A stretch of 64,000 nt of DNA, from positions 10,577,290-10,641,289 of the forward strand of contig CM039502.1 of the NCBI GenBank assembly GCA_022432975.1, written 5' to 3'. The translations under genes were made by a program, and so were the position numbers. Position 1 is the stretch's first letter, and each line of letters opens with the position of its first letter. Source of the stretch: Begonia masoniana. Lineage: Eukaryota > Streptophyta > Magnoliopsida > Cucurbitales > Begoniaceae. The notes beneath the pieces were generated by a model that saw only the letters and a list, made by a program, of their open reading frames with translations, was not told the DNA's origin and did not search any database. Positions 23,874 to 36,978 of this stretch are shown here, piece after piece.

Positions 23874-26208
23874 TTATTTATTTTCCTTTATTCATTTTCT
23901 TTATTTTTATTTCTGTTTAATTTTGTTTTTGTTATTTTCATTTTCGTTTTACTTAGTTTGTAGTTCGTTTTCCTTTTTATTTCGTTTTCCTTTTTATTTC
24001 GTTCGTTTTCGTTTTCATTGTATTTTCCTTTGTTTTATGTTTAGTTTCTTATTTCATTTTATTTCTCTTTTTACTTTATTTCACTTTTTATTTTTATTTT
24101 TTAAAATAGGTTTCTATTAAGTCATTTTATTTCCGTTTTATCATTTTATTTATTTCATGTTAAAATAATAATAATAATAATTTCTTCATTTATTTTATTT
24201 ATTTGTATTTTATTTTACTTTATTTTATTTTATTTTATTTTTATTATTATTTTTTTTTCTCTTACTATTATTTTTAGTTTTATTTAGTTTCTTATTTTAT
24301 TTTATTTTTATTTATTTTTCTTCTTTTATTTTATTTATTTTTCTTCTTTTAAATAAAGTCTGATTCAGTTTTCTTAATTCTTAAATTTCTTTTATCATTT
24401 TAATTTATTTTATTCACTCTAAAAAAAAAAAAAAAAAGACATAGCTCACGTGGGACTTTATTATTAATAAAGTTTTCTTTATTTTATTTTATTTTATTTA
24501 TTTTATTTTCTTCTTTCTTTTCCTTTATTTTTATTTTCTTCTTTGCATTTTACGTTTGCAATTTTTTATTTTATTTTGCATTTCTTTATTTTACTGTGTT
24601 ATTGGTACTTTATATTTAAAAAAAAAAAAAAAAAAAGCAGCTTTTCTGCTCGATTACTCCTTTGACCGCAACTCCACGATCAGCTCAAGACATTATGAGG
24701 TACGCAACTTTTACCCTATATTTTTTATACATTGAGGACAATGTCTATTTTAAGTTTGGGGGTGATTTTAGCGTATCTTAGCACTTTGATATATTTTGGT
24801 ATTGCAATCTGAAATCTTGTTTGAGGTGTCGATGATGATTTAAATGATTGATTCATACTTTAATTCCTTGAGAAATGCTGAATAAAAGAGTGATTTGTTT
24901 TAGTTTGCATTGATTAGAGCTTACATAGTTATCTTCAATTTATTTGAACACGTTCTATTCTTGTTTGATTCTATTTGTTGGTAATATTTGTGTAGTCTAC
25001 TAAGAGTGAAACCCAGATACTGTAAGGGAGTGAACGAGAATAAACAGGGTAAGAGAGTGTAACTCCAGTCAAATGTGTGAGAATGAGAATACTGTGAAGA
25101 CAAATCTTTCTTGGTTTTGCTCATTATCCTCGAATGTGAATTGACATTTTTCTGAAACAAAAGAATGATTTAGGCCATCTTTGAACCGTTTGAGCTTTCT
25201 GAGCCTACCTTATTGTGTCATTTAATGACACCCATAGTCACCCTTTTGAGCCTATTATTTACAATTCATTTGTCACCTGAAATTAGCCTAGCTTTATATA
25301 TTTCTCTTACCTTATTTATTGAGCACGAGGATATTGATCTAAATTAAGGGAAAGTTGGAGGAAATGGTGAAAATCAAAAGCAACTCCTTTGTCATCTGTT
25401 TCGTTTTAGAACATTAAGTCGTTGTGTTTACGTTATGAGTCAAAAAAAAAAAAAGAAAAAAAGAGCAAAAGAAAAAGAAAAAGAAAGAAGCAAGTTTGAA
25501 CAGTTTAGTTTTCTTTCTAGTATTTTTTTTATTCTCCGTGAATATTATGTTTGTATTGATTTAGTTTTGTAATAATGACAAAGGAGTTGAGTTGAGTGAT
25601 ATTGAATGAATCAAGTTTGGGGGTGAACAAATAAAAGAAAGTTTGAGCAAATTCAATAAGTGAGTAAGTGAATGGAAGAAATTTTTAATTGGATGAAATA
25701 AGGAGGAATGAGTGGTGCTCTAAGTATTCGCTTGAATCCATAAAATTCCTACCCTTTAACCCGGCCTTTCATTACAAGCTTGTGAAGACCTATTGACTTT
25801 TGTTTTTGATTTATTGATATTTGCTATTAGTTGGATAGTGGGAAAAGCTGGTGATTGATTAGAGTGACTGGAGCGATCCCGAGTGAAATAAGAATACATC
25901 TCCTACCTGTAGCTACATTAATTGAACCAACATTAGGAGAGAATAAGAATGAACGCACACACACACGAAGATTTCTAAGTAAGTTATTTTCAATGAGCTA
26001 ATATGAATTATTTCTTTTACAAAGTGTTAAACTTGATGTTTTTAGTATGAATCTTTCAAGCCGAAACAATTTACCCAAAAGCCTTGATTCAGATTGTTTT
26101 ATCATTATATTACATTGAGCAATTTTATATTTGATCGAGATTATCTTTGTGTTAACTGAGTTATATTTTGTTCGCTTGAGGACAAGCTTTCATTCAAGTT
26201 TGGGGGTG
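23874..26208 (+). other. Non-coding T-rich tail of the Athila-like element with three PPT copies
   Basis: From 23874 to 24700 the DNA is mostly TTTTATTT-type low complexity, with A runs near 24420 and 24613. AAGTTTGGGGGTG occurs at 24752-24764, 25612-25625 and 26195-26208. The last one primes the 3' LTR; the others look like duplicated polypurine tracts. The rest holds no recognisable domain. Confidence 0.7.
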
Positions 26209-26366
26209 TGATAAGTGTGTATTTTACACACTTATTTATACTTTTTACACTTGATTTGATAAGTTTATTCTCAAGTGTGTGAAAGTATTTGATGAATTTT
26301 GTTTAAATGTGCAGAATACGTATTTAAAACCAGTAATCGCAAAACAGTGAATATGACAATCATTCC

Positions 26367-27062
26367 CTTCTTTCTTTATTCAATTTCTCGAAAACTCGAA
26401 ATTCGGATTTTAAAATTTTTTCACAAATTGACTTAGATTTGTCCCGATACGCTAAGATGTACACTAGATACATTAATCACGGCCTAACCTATTAATTACG
26501 AGCCCCAATTAGCGTTTTTTACGAATAATAACCGAAACCCTAATACTCCGAAGTCGTTAAAACTCGAAATAAAAGACCCTAAGATTGTAGTGTGCAATAC
26601 TTAGGATAGCTGACGAAGGGGAGGAGGAACCAAGAAGAAAGAGACGAAGGAGAACGGGGGTCGGATTGAAGGAGAACGTCGCGCGGCTGTGAGGGTTCGT
26701 GAGAGAAACTCTCTCTGGAAAAAAATGAATTTGAAATCGCAGAACAAGGTTCTGTGATTGAAGGAGTTTGTTGGTAAATAGAAAAAATAATATTTTCAAA
26801 ATGCTAAATGACATTTTGACCTTCTATAGGCTTTATTATTGATTTGTACTTGGTGGTTAACGTAAACGAGTTGACTTCTCGAAAACTCCATAGTTTGCCA
26901 ATAACTCCTATTTATTATGTTTTTTGGATTAACAAAAACTGTCGTTGCATTGGGACCTCGTTTACTATTTTATAAAAACGTAATGAATCTAGATAGACAA
27001 ATTACTCGGAATGTAGGTTACTATCCCAAAATTTCCAAACTTTCCTTAAAATTCCAATTAGC
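26367..27062 (-). mobile_element. Gypsy LTR-like fragment abutting the truncated Athila LTR
   Basis: At 26366 the match to the 19790 LTR stops. The next sequence reads on the minus strand like the leader of a Tekay-type LTR, with a GA/CT-rich block at 26600-26720 similar in style to 33000-33160. No terminal dinucleotides could be placed. Confidence 0.4.
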
Positions 27063-27162
27063 NNNNNNNNNNNNNNNNNNNNNNNNNNNNNNNNNNNNNN
27101 NNNNNNNNNNNNNNNNNNNNNNNNNNNNNNNNNNNNNNNNNNNNNNNNNNNNNNNNNNNNNN
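27063..27162. other. Assembly gap (100 N)
   Basis: Exactly 100 N, the usual placeholder for a gap of unknown size. Sequence on either side may not be contiguous in the genome. Confidence 0.99.
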
Positions 27163-28052
27163 ATGGCGCCTCAAATGCTAAAAACCGCAGAAAATCCAAT
27201 CCCAACCAGACAAGAATATTTCAAACTATCTAACCAACATACGAAAATCCAACAAGCGTTAAAGAGGGAAACTAAAATTGCAACTCCTACGTACGAAAAG
27301 TACACGTACAGGGCGATACATCACCCTTAACTATGAACTATATACCACAAATACACATAGCTATACAAAAGCATAAAACATCAACAAAGCGATACATATC
27401 CCTCAACATTTACAACAGGACATTACAATAAACTACTAAAATACAACGCCCCACATCTCCGAAGAACCATGGGGAGTCGCCAAAACTTCCCGCACGGAAT
27501 ACAGCGTAATCAACGACTGCGTCCAATCCCAGCTGTTCTCCGTCGCTAAACCGTACTCCAGTCGTCAACCTACACCACGAACCCAAAAACAAAACGGAAA
27601 ATAAAGTCGTAGTACTGTCTGTAATGCGTTTTTTCCCTAAATACTAAACTAAGATTCTGTAGTTATTCTGAACGATCAAAAGTTTTGAATTATGATTTTT
27701 TTTTTTAACAAACAAAACTTATGCCTCTCAAGTATTAACAACTTGGATCTTACAGTCAATTTTTCGTTAAATTTAGTATGCATATCTCACCTTTTTTATA
27801 TAATAAGGTATTTTAAAACGATTTCCAACTCTTTCGATAATTTTAGCTCTGACGATGTCAATTTTGAAGTCAGAGTACGTAATATATTACATCAAATGCC
27901 AACCCAGCAATCGATACTAGAAGAGATTGATTAACCCACTCTGTTCTTCATATTAAATGACATTGGCAAACCTCGTGTGCAATAATTTATAGTTCATCAA
28001 GACTTCCTCTCCTCAAACATTGCACATAAAAAAAAAAAAAGCAATTTCGTAC
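27163..28052. other. Probable LTR debris beside the P4H pseudogene
   Basis: AT-rich sequence without a recognisable gene. It occupies the place where the last exon of the prolyl 4-hydroxylase should be and has gypsy-LTR-like character at 27500-27950. Confidence 0.3.
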
Positions 28053-29015
28053 CTGCATAGCCCTTTTGAGCACAGTCCGACCTGCCCTCGTCTTTCTTCT
28101 GAGACATCTTTTCCTAACAGACAAAAGTTGAAAATGGGATTAAACAAGACATTATCATAAGAAAGTGAACTAAAAACAACAACAGTTTACCTCTGACTTT
28201 GGAAAAATAGTTTCCCCACCCTTTTCGACATTCAGATACATCAGAACCGTCGCAATCCGATGGCCACCCAGCTCTTGATTAGCCTTGTCGTGAAAATAAT
28301 CGTAATGGGGTTCGTATTTCTGACCGTTTTCGTAGTGCAGGATTTGGATCGACTCCCCGTTTTCTGATCCAAAAAATAAACCAAATTCAAACAACTCACA
28401 ACATAAACTCCTTCGCAAAAAGACACAACATGTCATCAAAGTACCTACGGGAAGGAAGGTCCATGCAGCAATCCTAGCCTCAATCTCAGCAACAACACCA
28501 TCCTAAGATGAAATGGAAATTAACTTCATCCAATCTAAAACAAAACTCTCAGAATAGAGTTAACTTGATCTACACCCACCTGAGCTTTGCTACGGAACAT
28601 GCCAGAGCTTGTCCGAGCTTGCTTTTTATACTCTCGCCCGACTCGTTATCAGCCACCATTGATATCTCCAGCTTATCCTTTCCCTATCCCTCCATTCAAT
28701 ACAAACCCAGAAACGTATAAACATTTGAATCCATTTTCAACAAACTTTACTTCATAAGATTACATATGAAAATATAAATTCGTAATGCGCCAGTGTGATT
28801 AGATGATCGCACTCCTCTTCTGATAAGAATCCCTTGTAGTGGAAAGCCCTAACAATCACAATCAGAGATTGACAACAAATTTGGGAGACAGGGAAATAAA
28901 AGGAGGAAGAAGTAGAAAAAGAAAGAACCTAGGATTCCACGAGAGCTGAGTCACCCGAGTTGGATCCAACGCAACTGAAGAACCACCGTGATTCGCCGAC
29001 AGTACAGACGCATTC
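28053..29015 (-). pseudogene. Prolyl 4-hydroxylase (2OG-Fe(II) dioxygenase), truncated
   Basis: Plant P4Hs hydroxylate proline in extensins and arabinogalactan proteins in the ER/Golgi. Six exon-like blocks read on the minus strand: 29015-28929 (LDPTRVTQLSWNPR), 28848 to about 28789 (KGFLSEEECDHLI), 28683-28580 (KDKLEISMVADNESG), 28502-28445 (AEIEARIAAWTFLPV), 28363-28191 (ENGESIQILHYENGQKYEP, then the HxD iron ligands in PHYDYF), 28107-28053 (SDCAQKGYA). Most splice sites are canonical. Damage: no GT donor after 28789; a one-base frameshift near 28634; one codon missing in the MYL(S)NVEKGG region; no N-terminal anchor exon; and no final exon with the second iron-binding His and the 2-oxoglutarate Lys. 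LTR-type sequence flanks both sides. Confidence 0.88.
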
Positions 29016-29029
29016 CTGCAATTTGCAAC

Positions 29030-30659
29030 TGTCACGCCTCAAAGGGGATTCGCAACAGAACGGGGAACGATCCAATCCGAAAAGAACTAGATCGCCAGAC
29101 CCTTAACACCAAATTTCACCAATCGCAGCGGAATATTAACCAATTAAGATAAGTCAGGGCTTGAACAGATAAATAACTAGGTCCAACAAGTAACATCAGA
29201 TGATGTAATAATGTATATCCAATAAAGTAACATGGTAAATTAAATAGAACAAAGTTTACACATCCACAGTAGTGTCTCACCTTAAAAATATAAGATCGTT
29301 CTCAAGAAAAATTTATTAAAATAGAGAATTCTGCAAAGTGATTGTTCCCGTGTCGATAATTAAATTCTCCTTGACTGAAATCCTGAAAAATAGTAGTCGT
29401 TTGGGGTGAGCCGACTAAACTCAATAGGGGTAGAGTTTATCTCCAGCAGTCATATAATATTATGCATAGATTTAATACAAATGCAGTTATGAAATTTAAA
29501 TAGATATTCGGTGAAAATGTAGCCTCTCATGGACTCCGAGCACACTGGGCCATAGGCCAAAATATCGACATTCGGCGGTCGCACGCCATAATTACCCTAA
29601 TCAGTTTTAGGGTTTCGCGCCCAAGAACACGACTCTACAGCTGTCTTACTTCTAGTTAAAACCACACAATTTTTATCAATGATAAAGTATGCAGTTGATA
29701 AATGTGTGAATGAAAATAATAGCATAAAATTAAATGAACATTTTATGCCAAGTAAATGAATTTAATTAATGAATTAAAAATAATAATACTTAACCGAAAA
29801 TAAAATAAACCCCTACCTCGAGTGCATTTACAACAGATCAAATTCAATAAATTCAAGAGTCTAAGCAATGAGTCCACAGCTTAATTCAATAAATTGGTAC
29901 CTAACAAAGAATAAAGTCATTCATTATTTTTGGGCTATTTTATCCCCCTCTACTCTCAAAGGACGGTCAAAATCCAATTGGGTAAATAACCCATAATTTG
30001 GGTCAAAGAAAAGCTCAAAACTTGACCCAACAACCTGCGGCCCACAATGACCCAAATTAGTCTGAACTGCAGTCCAAGTGTTTCAGGACCGCTGTATAGC
30101 GTTCTGCAGTTCGCCGCCGAACAGCAAACCGCGTTGTGCTGCGTTATAACGCAACGCATATGTGCTAACGCACAGACTCGTGCCGAGTCCTCTTGGTCTG
30201 ACGATACAGTGCCCCTTTTACTAATGAAACTGATGGAAGAGTTTCCGTCAAATGTCTCCGATGGTTTAACAACAAAAGAAATCCCAAATTTAAGTTTAAC
30301 CCAGCAGACCAAAGAAAAGATCGCAGCAACTAAATCGTAAGAAATTGATTCCTAATTTGAGTTTTCATGTAATCAACAGAGACTAAGGAATTACCTCTGA
30401 GAGTTGAGAGATTCGCCAGGGTTGAAGAATCAAGAATTTGATTTGGCAAAGGTTTTTCTCCTTGATTTCACTCCCTCTGTTTTCACGTTGTTCTCTGGTT
30501 CGCGGCGCCCTCAACGGGAGGTTTTCTGGGGAAAAATATAACATAGGGAACTTTTTAAGTAGAGGAGAAGAATGGTACAAGTGTCAATTTAATTTAGGGA
30601 AGGGAAATTACATTTTTGTCCTTCTCTGCTTTCTCCCCCAAACGGGTTGGTGGGTTTCA
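29030..30659 (-). repeat. Gypsy LTR (about 1.6 kb) inserted at the 5' end of the P4H fragment
   Basis: It begins TGTCACGCCTCAAAGG on the plus strand, immediately next to the first P4H exon. It ends near GGTGGGTTTCA at 30659, where a purine tract and a pol tail follow on the minus strand. The ends are TG...CA. The middle is AT-rich; the 30050-30200 block is an open but unrecognised stretch. Confidence 0.55.
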
Positions 30660-30870
30660 TATTCTCCCTCATTTAATGAAATTTCATCCTCGAAATTTGG
30701 ATCAATTAAGGTCATATAACTAAATAGTTGGGGATACTTTATTCTCATCTCCGATTCAAGTTCCCAAGTGGCTTCTCTTTCTGTATACTACTGAATTTGA
30801 ACTAATAAATTCTTTTGATGTCTAAAATTTTGATCTCACTACTCCAAAATCATTTAGCGTGCCATTCATA
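30660..30870 (-). pseudogene. Degenerate 3' end of a gypsy pol (chromodomain tail)
   Basis: The minus strand reads a chromodomain-like end, ATWELESEMRIKYPQLF, next to an ILD-type segment with stops. This is the Tekay-type pol terminus that should directly precede the 3' LTR at 29030-30659. The rest of that element is missing. From 30870 to 31125 nothing else is recognisable. Confidence 0.65.
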
Positions 30871-31124
30871 CTAATAATCCTCTTAAATAAGAATCCCTAT
30901 CTGGGTTATGACACATACCAGATTTGAAATATATATCTTCAATATTAATACATAAGCATATTAAACATATTGAGCTGCAAGATCAATTCCACCTTGTTTG
31001 CTATTTAACAAATCAATTTGAAATTTCAAATATTCTAATGCGCTCATAACCAACTTATCTTTACACCAAAACAACATCCTGACTTTCAGAAACACACAAT
31101 TATGGGTTTCAAACAACACATCTC

Positions 31125-33569
31125 AAGGGGAAGAATGGGCATTCTGCCCGTAAAAAGCATGGCCGGTCAATCGGCTGTGTTGTAAAACATGGGGGCAATC
31201 GATCGCCCCACATATAGCCGATCGATCGCCCTAGCAATCGATCAACATCCAATCGATCGCCCCTCTGGGTGATCGATTGGCACACTCTCTGGATTTTCCA
31301 GAGAGTGCCGACTCCTCTTGCCGATCGATCACCTTCTTAGGCGATCGATCGGCATGCTCTCTGGAATCCGAAAATTCCAGAGAGCATACTTTCTCTTTTC
31401 TCATTTTCTTCCCCTTGCACACTTAACAATTTTTCTTCCTTTCAACCCTCAACATCTAAACTCCAATTAACATAATAAATATCTTAACATAACCCCACTT
31501 TTAACCTCATTCATTTCTCACTTCACCAATCACCAATTAAACGACTCAAAACGTATCCTAAAACCCAATTAACTCGAGATAAACTCTACGAAATTCAACT
31601 GCGTGGATAGCTCTAAAACTCGAGTATATCCATGCTTAACCTAAAACGTCTCCAAACATTACTATAAAAATCCAAATAAAAACTTAGTAAAACGTTTTAT
31701 AAAACAAGTTTACCAAAACATCAAAACATCTTTTTATCAACTATCCAGAACCAAGCATCCTAAAATGTTCTATCTATACAACTTTCCTATGTTTCTATCT
31801 ATTTAAAACATCAATACATTTACTTACGTCCCCACGGGTCAAAAAACGCACCGACTGCCCAGCACACTCCCACAGGCCATCTTTTTTCAACTGCTCATTC
31901 CTCGGGTGGAGGGATCTCGTCCTCACCTGTCTCAAAATCACCTACACCATACAGACAACTATGAGCTAAAGGCTCAGCAAGTTTCGTCAATGCAGATGCA
32001 TGCTGTGCATATGAGTTTCAGAAATTATGCAGATTATTTAACAGAACAGATCATTACAGATAACAGATAACAGAGATGTCACCGAGGTCTACTCTCACCA
32101 GATGGAGAAGGCACGTCCGGCGGTTGGACAGCCCTTTCCATCTACCGGGGGGAAGACATGCTTACATCTGTAAATAGCCATGCCTGAACCCCACCTCGCC
32201 ATGACCAGATAACAGATTACGTATTTTCGTTTAATTAGTTATTTCATCTAAGCGATGTGGTATTGTGACAATCTCCTCTCAGCCTTCACAATAGATCGAT
32301 AGCCCTCTTTCGGGCCCCATCACTTTTCCTAAAAACGTAGTGCGGAAATTCATTTTCTATGCTTATTCGAAAATCGTGATGCATGAACAATTAAATGCAT
32401 AAAGTAAACATACAACATGTGTACCGTCAAGACGATAAAAGCATAACCTAAAAAGAACTACTTCTAACTACCCAACCAAAGCATTTTAAACAAACAAATC
32501 ACCAACGTTCCTCAACACAACTTCGATGTACAGTGTAGGCCAATCGGCCATAGTAAGTCACGAGAACTTATCTCGCGTCCGTTGCAATTCTAGCTCCGTC
32601 CACGAGCATTATTTACCTAAGGCAAATTCACAACAATCGACGTTAAAACGCGTTTAAATCATTAAACGTCCAAACTAACAAAACCCTTAACTCAAGAAAT
32701 CTCCTAACACTCTAATCTAACTCATTTATGCATTTTATCAAGCAATTTATGCTCGATACCTCAAAACCTCCATTAAAGGAGTTTTTCCAAAGCTCCAATT
32801 TTCTGAAACCCTAACATTCTTCAATAAACCAATTAACTTCGTCCAATAACGCCCAATACGTCCATTGTACCCACAAATACAGTAAACCTATCGATTTCAA
32901 ACTCTAAATCACGTTTTCAACAAAAATCCTAAACAAACCTTAATCGTTTAAACTCTAAAAATCGAAGTAAACCTTCCAAAAACCATAGAATCGTACCTAG
33001 GGTCGGGATTGGAGAAGAAAACATGAAGAGCGGGGGTTGATCGGAGAAGGAATCGTCGTCGGAAAAGAAGGATTGCTGCGGGAGGAGAGAAAATCGCCGA
33101 AAGAGGAGAGCTTCTGGAGTTTTTGTGAAACGCAGAGAGAAAATGAGGGAAGGAGAGAAACAATTAAGTTTTATTAAATTTGATTTGCAAATTTACTTAT
33201 TTGCCATTCCTTGTGATTTCTCATTTGTTCCTCCCTTATTCCGTTATTTGAACAACTATTCGGTTTCTCCAAATCTCCTTATTTTGCTAATAAATCCGAC
33301 TTATTACTAGGGTTCCATCAAAACTCTCCGTTCGTAAATCGGACTTTGTTTACTATTTTACTAAAACATCCTTTATATTACGAGAAACACAAAAATCGTA
33401 AAATTAGCGTTATGATTCCAGAAATTCCTGAATTTCTCCTAAAATCCACATTAATCATTAGGATTACAATAACGCTCTCTGCTCACAAAACAGACTTAAT
33501 TTGACATATTTACAAAAATACCATTATATATTGGAATATTAAAATATCCCGATAAAATCGGGTGTTACA
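31125..33569 (-). repeat. 3' LTR of the chromovirus, truncated at its 3' end
   Basis: It matches 38437-40869 throughout. At 33569 it begins (minus sense) TGTAACACCCGATTTT. The first 205 bp of the plus-strand right copy (38232-38437) have no match here; the homology stops close to 31125. Confidence 0.88.
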
Positions 33570-33608
33570 TTCCATCCACCTTATTTAAATTTTGTCCTCA
33601 AAATTTGA

Positions 33609-36600
33609 TTACACAAATAACTCAGGATACTTGGACATCATATCCTGCTGTCTTTCCCAAGTAGCCTCTTCTACGCCATGGTTCCGCCATAAGACTTTGA
33701 CTAGCGGGATTTCCTTATTGCGCAAGACCTTGATAGAGGACTCTAAAATTCGCATAGGCTTCTCCACATAAGTCAAGGTAGGCTGTACCTCGATCTCCCT
33801 TTGCTTCTACGACATGTGACAGATCACGTATACACTTTCTGAGCATAGACACGTGAAACACATCGTGAATGCCCTCCATGGATGTTGGAAGCTGTAACTT
33901 GTACGCCATAGTCCCGATCCTCTTTAAAATGGGAAAGGGCCCCACATAATGAGGGTTCAACTTGCCCCTCCTTCCGAATCTCATAACACCTTTAAACGGA
34001 GAAATCTTCAAATATACTTCGTCTCCCTCCTTGAACTGCAATTCTCTCTGTCGAGTGTCAACATAGCTCTTCTGTCGGCTCTAAGCTATCTCGATGCGTT
34101 GTCTGATAATGGCAATCTTCTCTGCCGTTTGTTGTAGAATCTCGGGACCAACTATGCTAGCCTCGCCAACCTCGTCCCAATACAGTGGAGATCTACACTT
34201 TCGACCATACAATACTTCATACAGAGCCATACCGATGGTAGCTTGGAAGCTATTATTATACGAGAACTCAATCAAGGGCAAATATCGACTTCACGAGCCC
34301 TGGAATTCCAGCACGCAAGCTATAAGCATATCCTCAAGGATTTGATTCTTTCTTTCTGTCTGTCTGTCTGTCTAAGGATGAAATGTCGTGCTGAAATTTA
34401 GCTGAGTTCCCATAACCTTGTGCAGACTCTTCCAGAACTTTGAAGTAAATCTGGCGTCTCTATCAGAAATAATCAAAATGGGTACTCCGTGCAATCTGAC
34501 TATCTTCTGCACACACAGATCGGCAAGCTGATCCATAGAATAGGTCATCTTCACCGATAGAAAGTGGGCCGTCTTTGTCAAACGGTCCCCTATCACCCAG
34601 ATACCATCGTGCCCCTTCGTCGTTCTCGGGAGTCCCACTATAAAGTCTATGGAGACTTGCTCCCATTTCCACTCCGGAATCGGCAGTGTCTGCAATGTTC
34701 CGGCCAGTCTTTGGTGCTCTGCCTTTACCTGTTGACAAATCAGACAGGTCTCAACATACTTAGCAACTTCCCTCTTCATGTTCGGCCACCAAAAGTGTTG
34801 TTTTAAGTGCCGGTACATCATGGTACTTCCCAGGTGCACAGAATAAGCTGAAGAATGTGCTTCGGCCAAAATCTCTTTCTTTAACTCTTTGTCGTTAGGC
34901 ACGTACCATCTATGCCTGAATCTCAATACTCCATCTTCCGAAAGATTAAAATCGGACGAGTCTTCGGATGTCATACTCGACCGATGCTCCTCACACTCCA
35001 TCTCTTTCTGTTGAGCTTCTCGTATCTTGTCCAGAATTGTTGGCCTAAGAGAAATGTTGGCGAGCATAGTGGACAACTCAGCCACAATCTCCACGTCAAA
35101 CCTCTCAATCTCAGACCTTAGCATTCCCGACATCGATGCAAGCGAAAGTTGACTAGTAGAAGGCATCCTGCTCAAAGCGTCTGCAACTTTATTCGCCTTT
35201 CCTGAGTGGTACTTGATTTCAAACTCGTAGTCTTTGACAAATTCCAGCCATTTTCGCTGCCGCATGTTTAGTTCCTTCTGCGTAAACAAATACTTCAAGC
35301 TCTTGTGGTCTGAGAATATCTCACACTGTTGCTCATATAAATAGTGTCTTTAGATTTTCAGTGCGAAGACCACGGCTGCTAATTCCAGGTCGTGCGTAGG
35401 GTAATTCTGCTCATATGGCTTTAAATGTCGAGAAGCATAAGTAATGACCCTGCCCTCCTACATCAACACACAACCGAGTCCGATCTTTGAAACATCACAG
35501 TAAATACTGAACTTATCGCTCTCAACTGGCAATGTCAAAACTGGAGCCGTAGTCAACTTTTGTTTATGCTCATTAAAGCTCTTTTCACATGCAGCAGACC
35601 ATACAAACTTTTCATTCTTTCGTGTCAAGCGTGAGAGGGAAACTGCGATCTTTGAAAACCCCTCGATGAACTTTCTGTAATACCCGGCCAATCCGAGAAA
35701 TCCACGTACCTCTCGCACGTTCTTAGGCTGTGGCCATTCTTTAACAACCTGTATTTTTCTCGGATCAACAGAAATTCCCTCTTGAGATATAATATAGCCG
35801 AGAAAACTAATTTGATTCAGCCAAAACTCGTACTTAGAGAACTTCGGATACAATTGGTGCTGACATAGAATTCTCAGAACTATTCTCAAGTGCTCCTCGT
35901 GTTCTTCCTTCGTCTTTGAATAGACCAAGATGTCATCTATAAAAACAACGACGAATTTATCCAAATACTCCTTGAAAACACGGTTCATCAAGTCCATAAA
36001 CGCTGTAGGGGCATTGGTAAGTCCAAAAGACATAACAAGAAACTCATAATGCCCATACCTCGTTCGGAAGGCAGTCTTCTGAATATCTTCTCTTCTGACC
36101 TTCAACTGATAATAACCCGAGCGTAGATTAATCCTCGAAAATACTTGGGACCCTGCAGTTGGTCAAATAAATCATCTATTCGGGGTAGTGGATACTTATT
36201 TTTCACGGTCAACTTATTCAGCTCTCTGTAGTCCACACACATCCTGAGCGTCCCGTTTTTCTTCTTAACAAATAGAACAGGCGCACCCCAAAGAGAAAAA
36301 CTGAGTCGAATGAAACCCTTATCCAACAACTCCTCAAGGTGGGATTTCAATTCCTTCAATTCGGCCGGCGCCAACCTGTAAGGATCCTTGGACACAGGCG
36401 CCAAATTATGATAAACATTAATCACAAATTCAATCTCCTGGACTGGTGGTAAACTGAGCAGATCGTCGCGAAAGATTTCCGCAAACTCTTTCACGATGGG
36501 AAGGTCACTCGGCTTTACTCCATTTAGCAACTGAGTATCAATTGCTACGGCCAAATAAACTGAGCTCTCATCTTGAAATTGCTCTCTAACTTTCATGGAA

Positions 36601-36973
36601 TAGGAGGTTGGCAGGCTACTCAACTTATTCATTGCCTGATAGGCAAACTCCTCTCTATCCGGTGGTCGAAAAGTCACTAACTCGGATTGGCAGTCAATAG
36701 AGGCGAAGTGGCAAGATAGCCAGTCCATTCCCAAAATAAGATCATACACCTCTATGCCCATAACTATCAGACAAGCATAAAGGGTATTACTTCCCACTGA
36801 GACGACGTTGCCTTGGAAAACACGATCAAACTGTATACACGCTCCGGAAGGCAGCGTTCCTCTATAATCATAATCCGCTAACTCAGATTCTAATCTCAAT
36901 CTAGCCATGCAAGCAATTGAAATGAAGGAGTGCGTAGCTCCCGTGTCTATCAATGAAAATATTGGTACACCCA
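33609..36973 (-). pseudogene. Chromovirus pol: protease, RT, RNase H, integrase, chromodomain
   Basis: Protease motif [14 protein letters not shown] (about 36950). RT block with FIDDILVYS (about 35930) and [12 protein letters not shown]. RNase H around FALKI and [10 protein letters not shown]. Integrase zinc finger [10 protein letters not shown] (about 34740). Chromodomain VLWRNHGVEEATWERQQDM and a terminal TAA at 33609-33611. Breaks: a one-base gain in the A-run 36979-36981 (between gag and protease) and in 36138-36141 (inside RT), stops at 35458-35460, near 35350 and near 34370, a stop between 34281 and 34310, and a frameshift near 33795 before the chromodomain. A chromodomain after integrase defines chromoviruses; the layout fits Tekay/Del. 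Confidence 0.9.
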
Positions 36974-36978
36974 TTACT

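Larger units (their letters stand above)
19790..26366 (+). mobile_element. Athila-type Ty3/gypsy element, gag-protease only
   Basis: It has a 5' LTR 19790-21328, a primer site, gag, and protease, then a long T-rich non-coding region. Purine tracts CAAGTTTGGGGGTG precede a 3' LTR at 26209, of which only about 158 bp remain. No RT, RNase H or integrase motif is found between 23690 and 26208. The element is therefore non-autonomous, or lost pol by deletion. Confidence 0.85.

Noticed and set aside
26557..26814. 85-residue minus-strand frame
   Set aside because: It matches the leader style of gypsy LTRs in this window and has no domain.
28580..28683. P4H exon read as an intact gene
   Set aside because: The frame changes by one base inside the exon and both terminal exons are missing, so it is called a pseudogene.
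30047..30340. Frames of about 100 residues on both strands
   Set aside because: They lie inside a gypsy LTR with no known domain.
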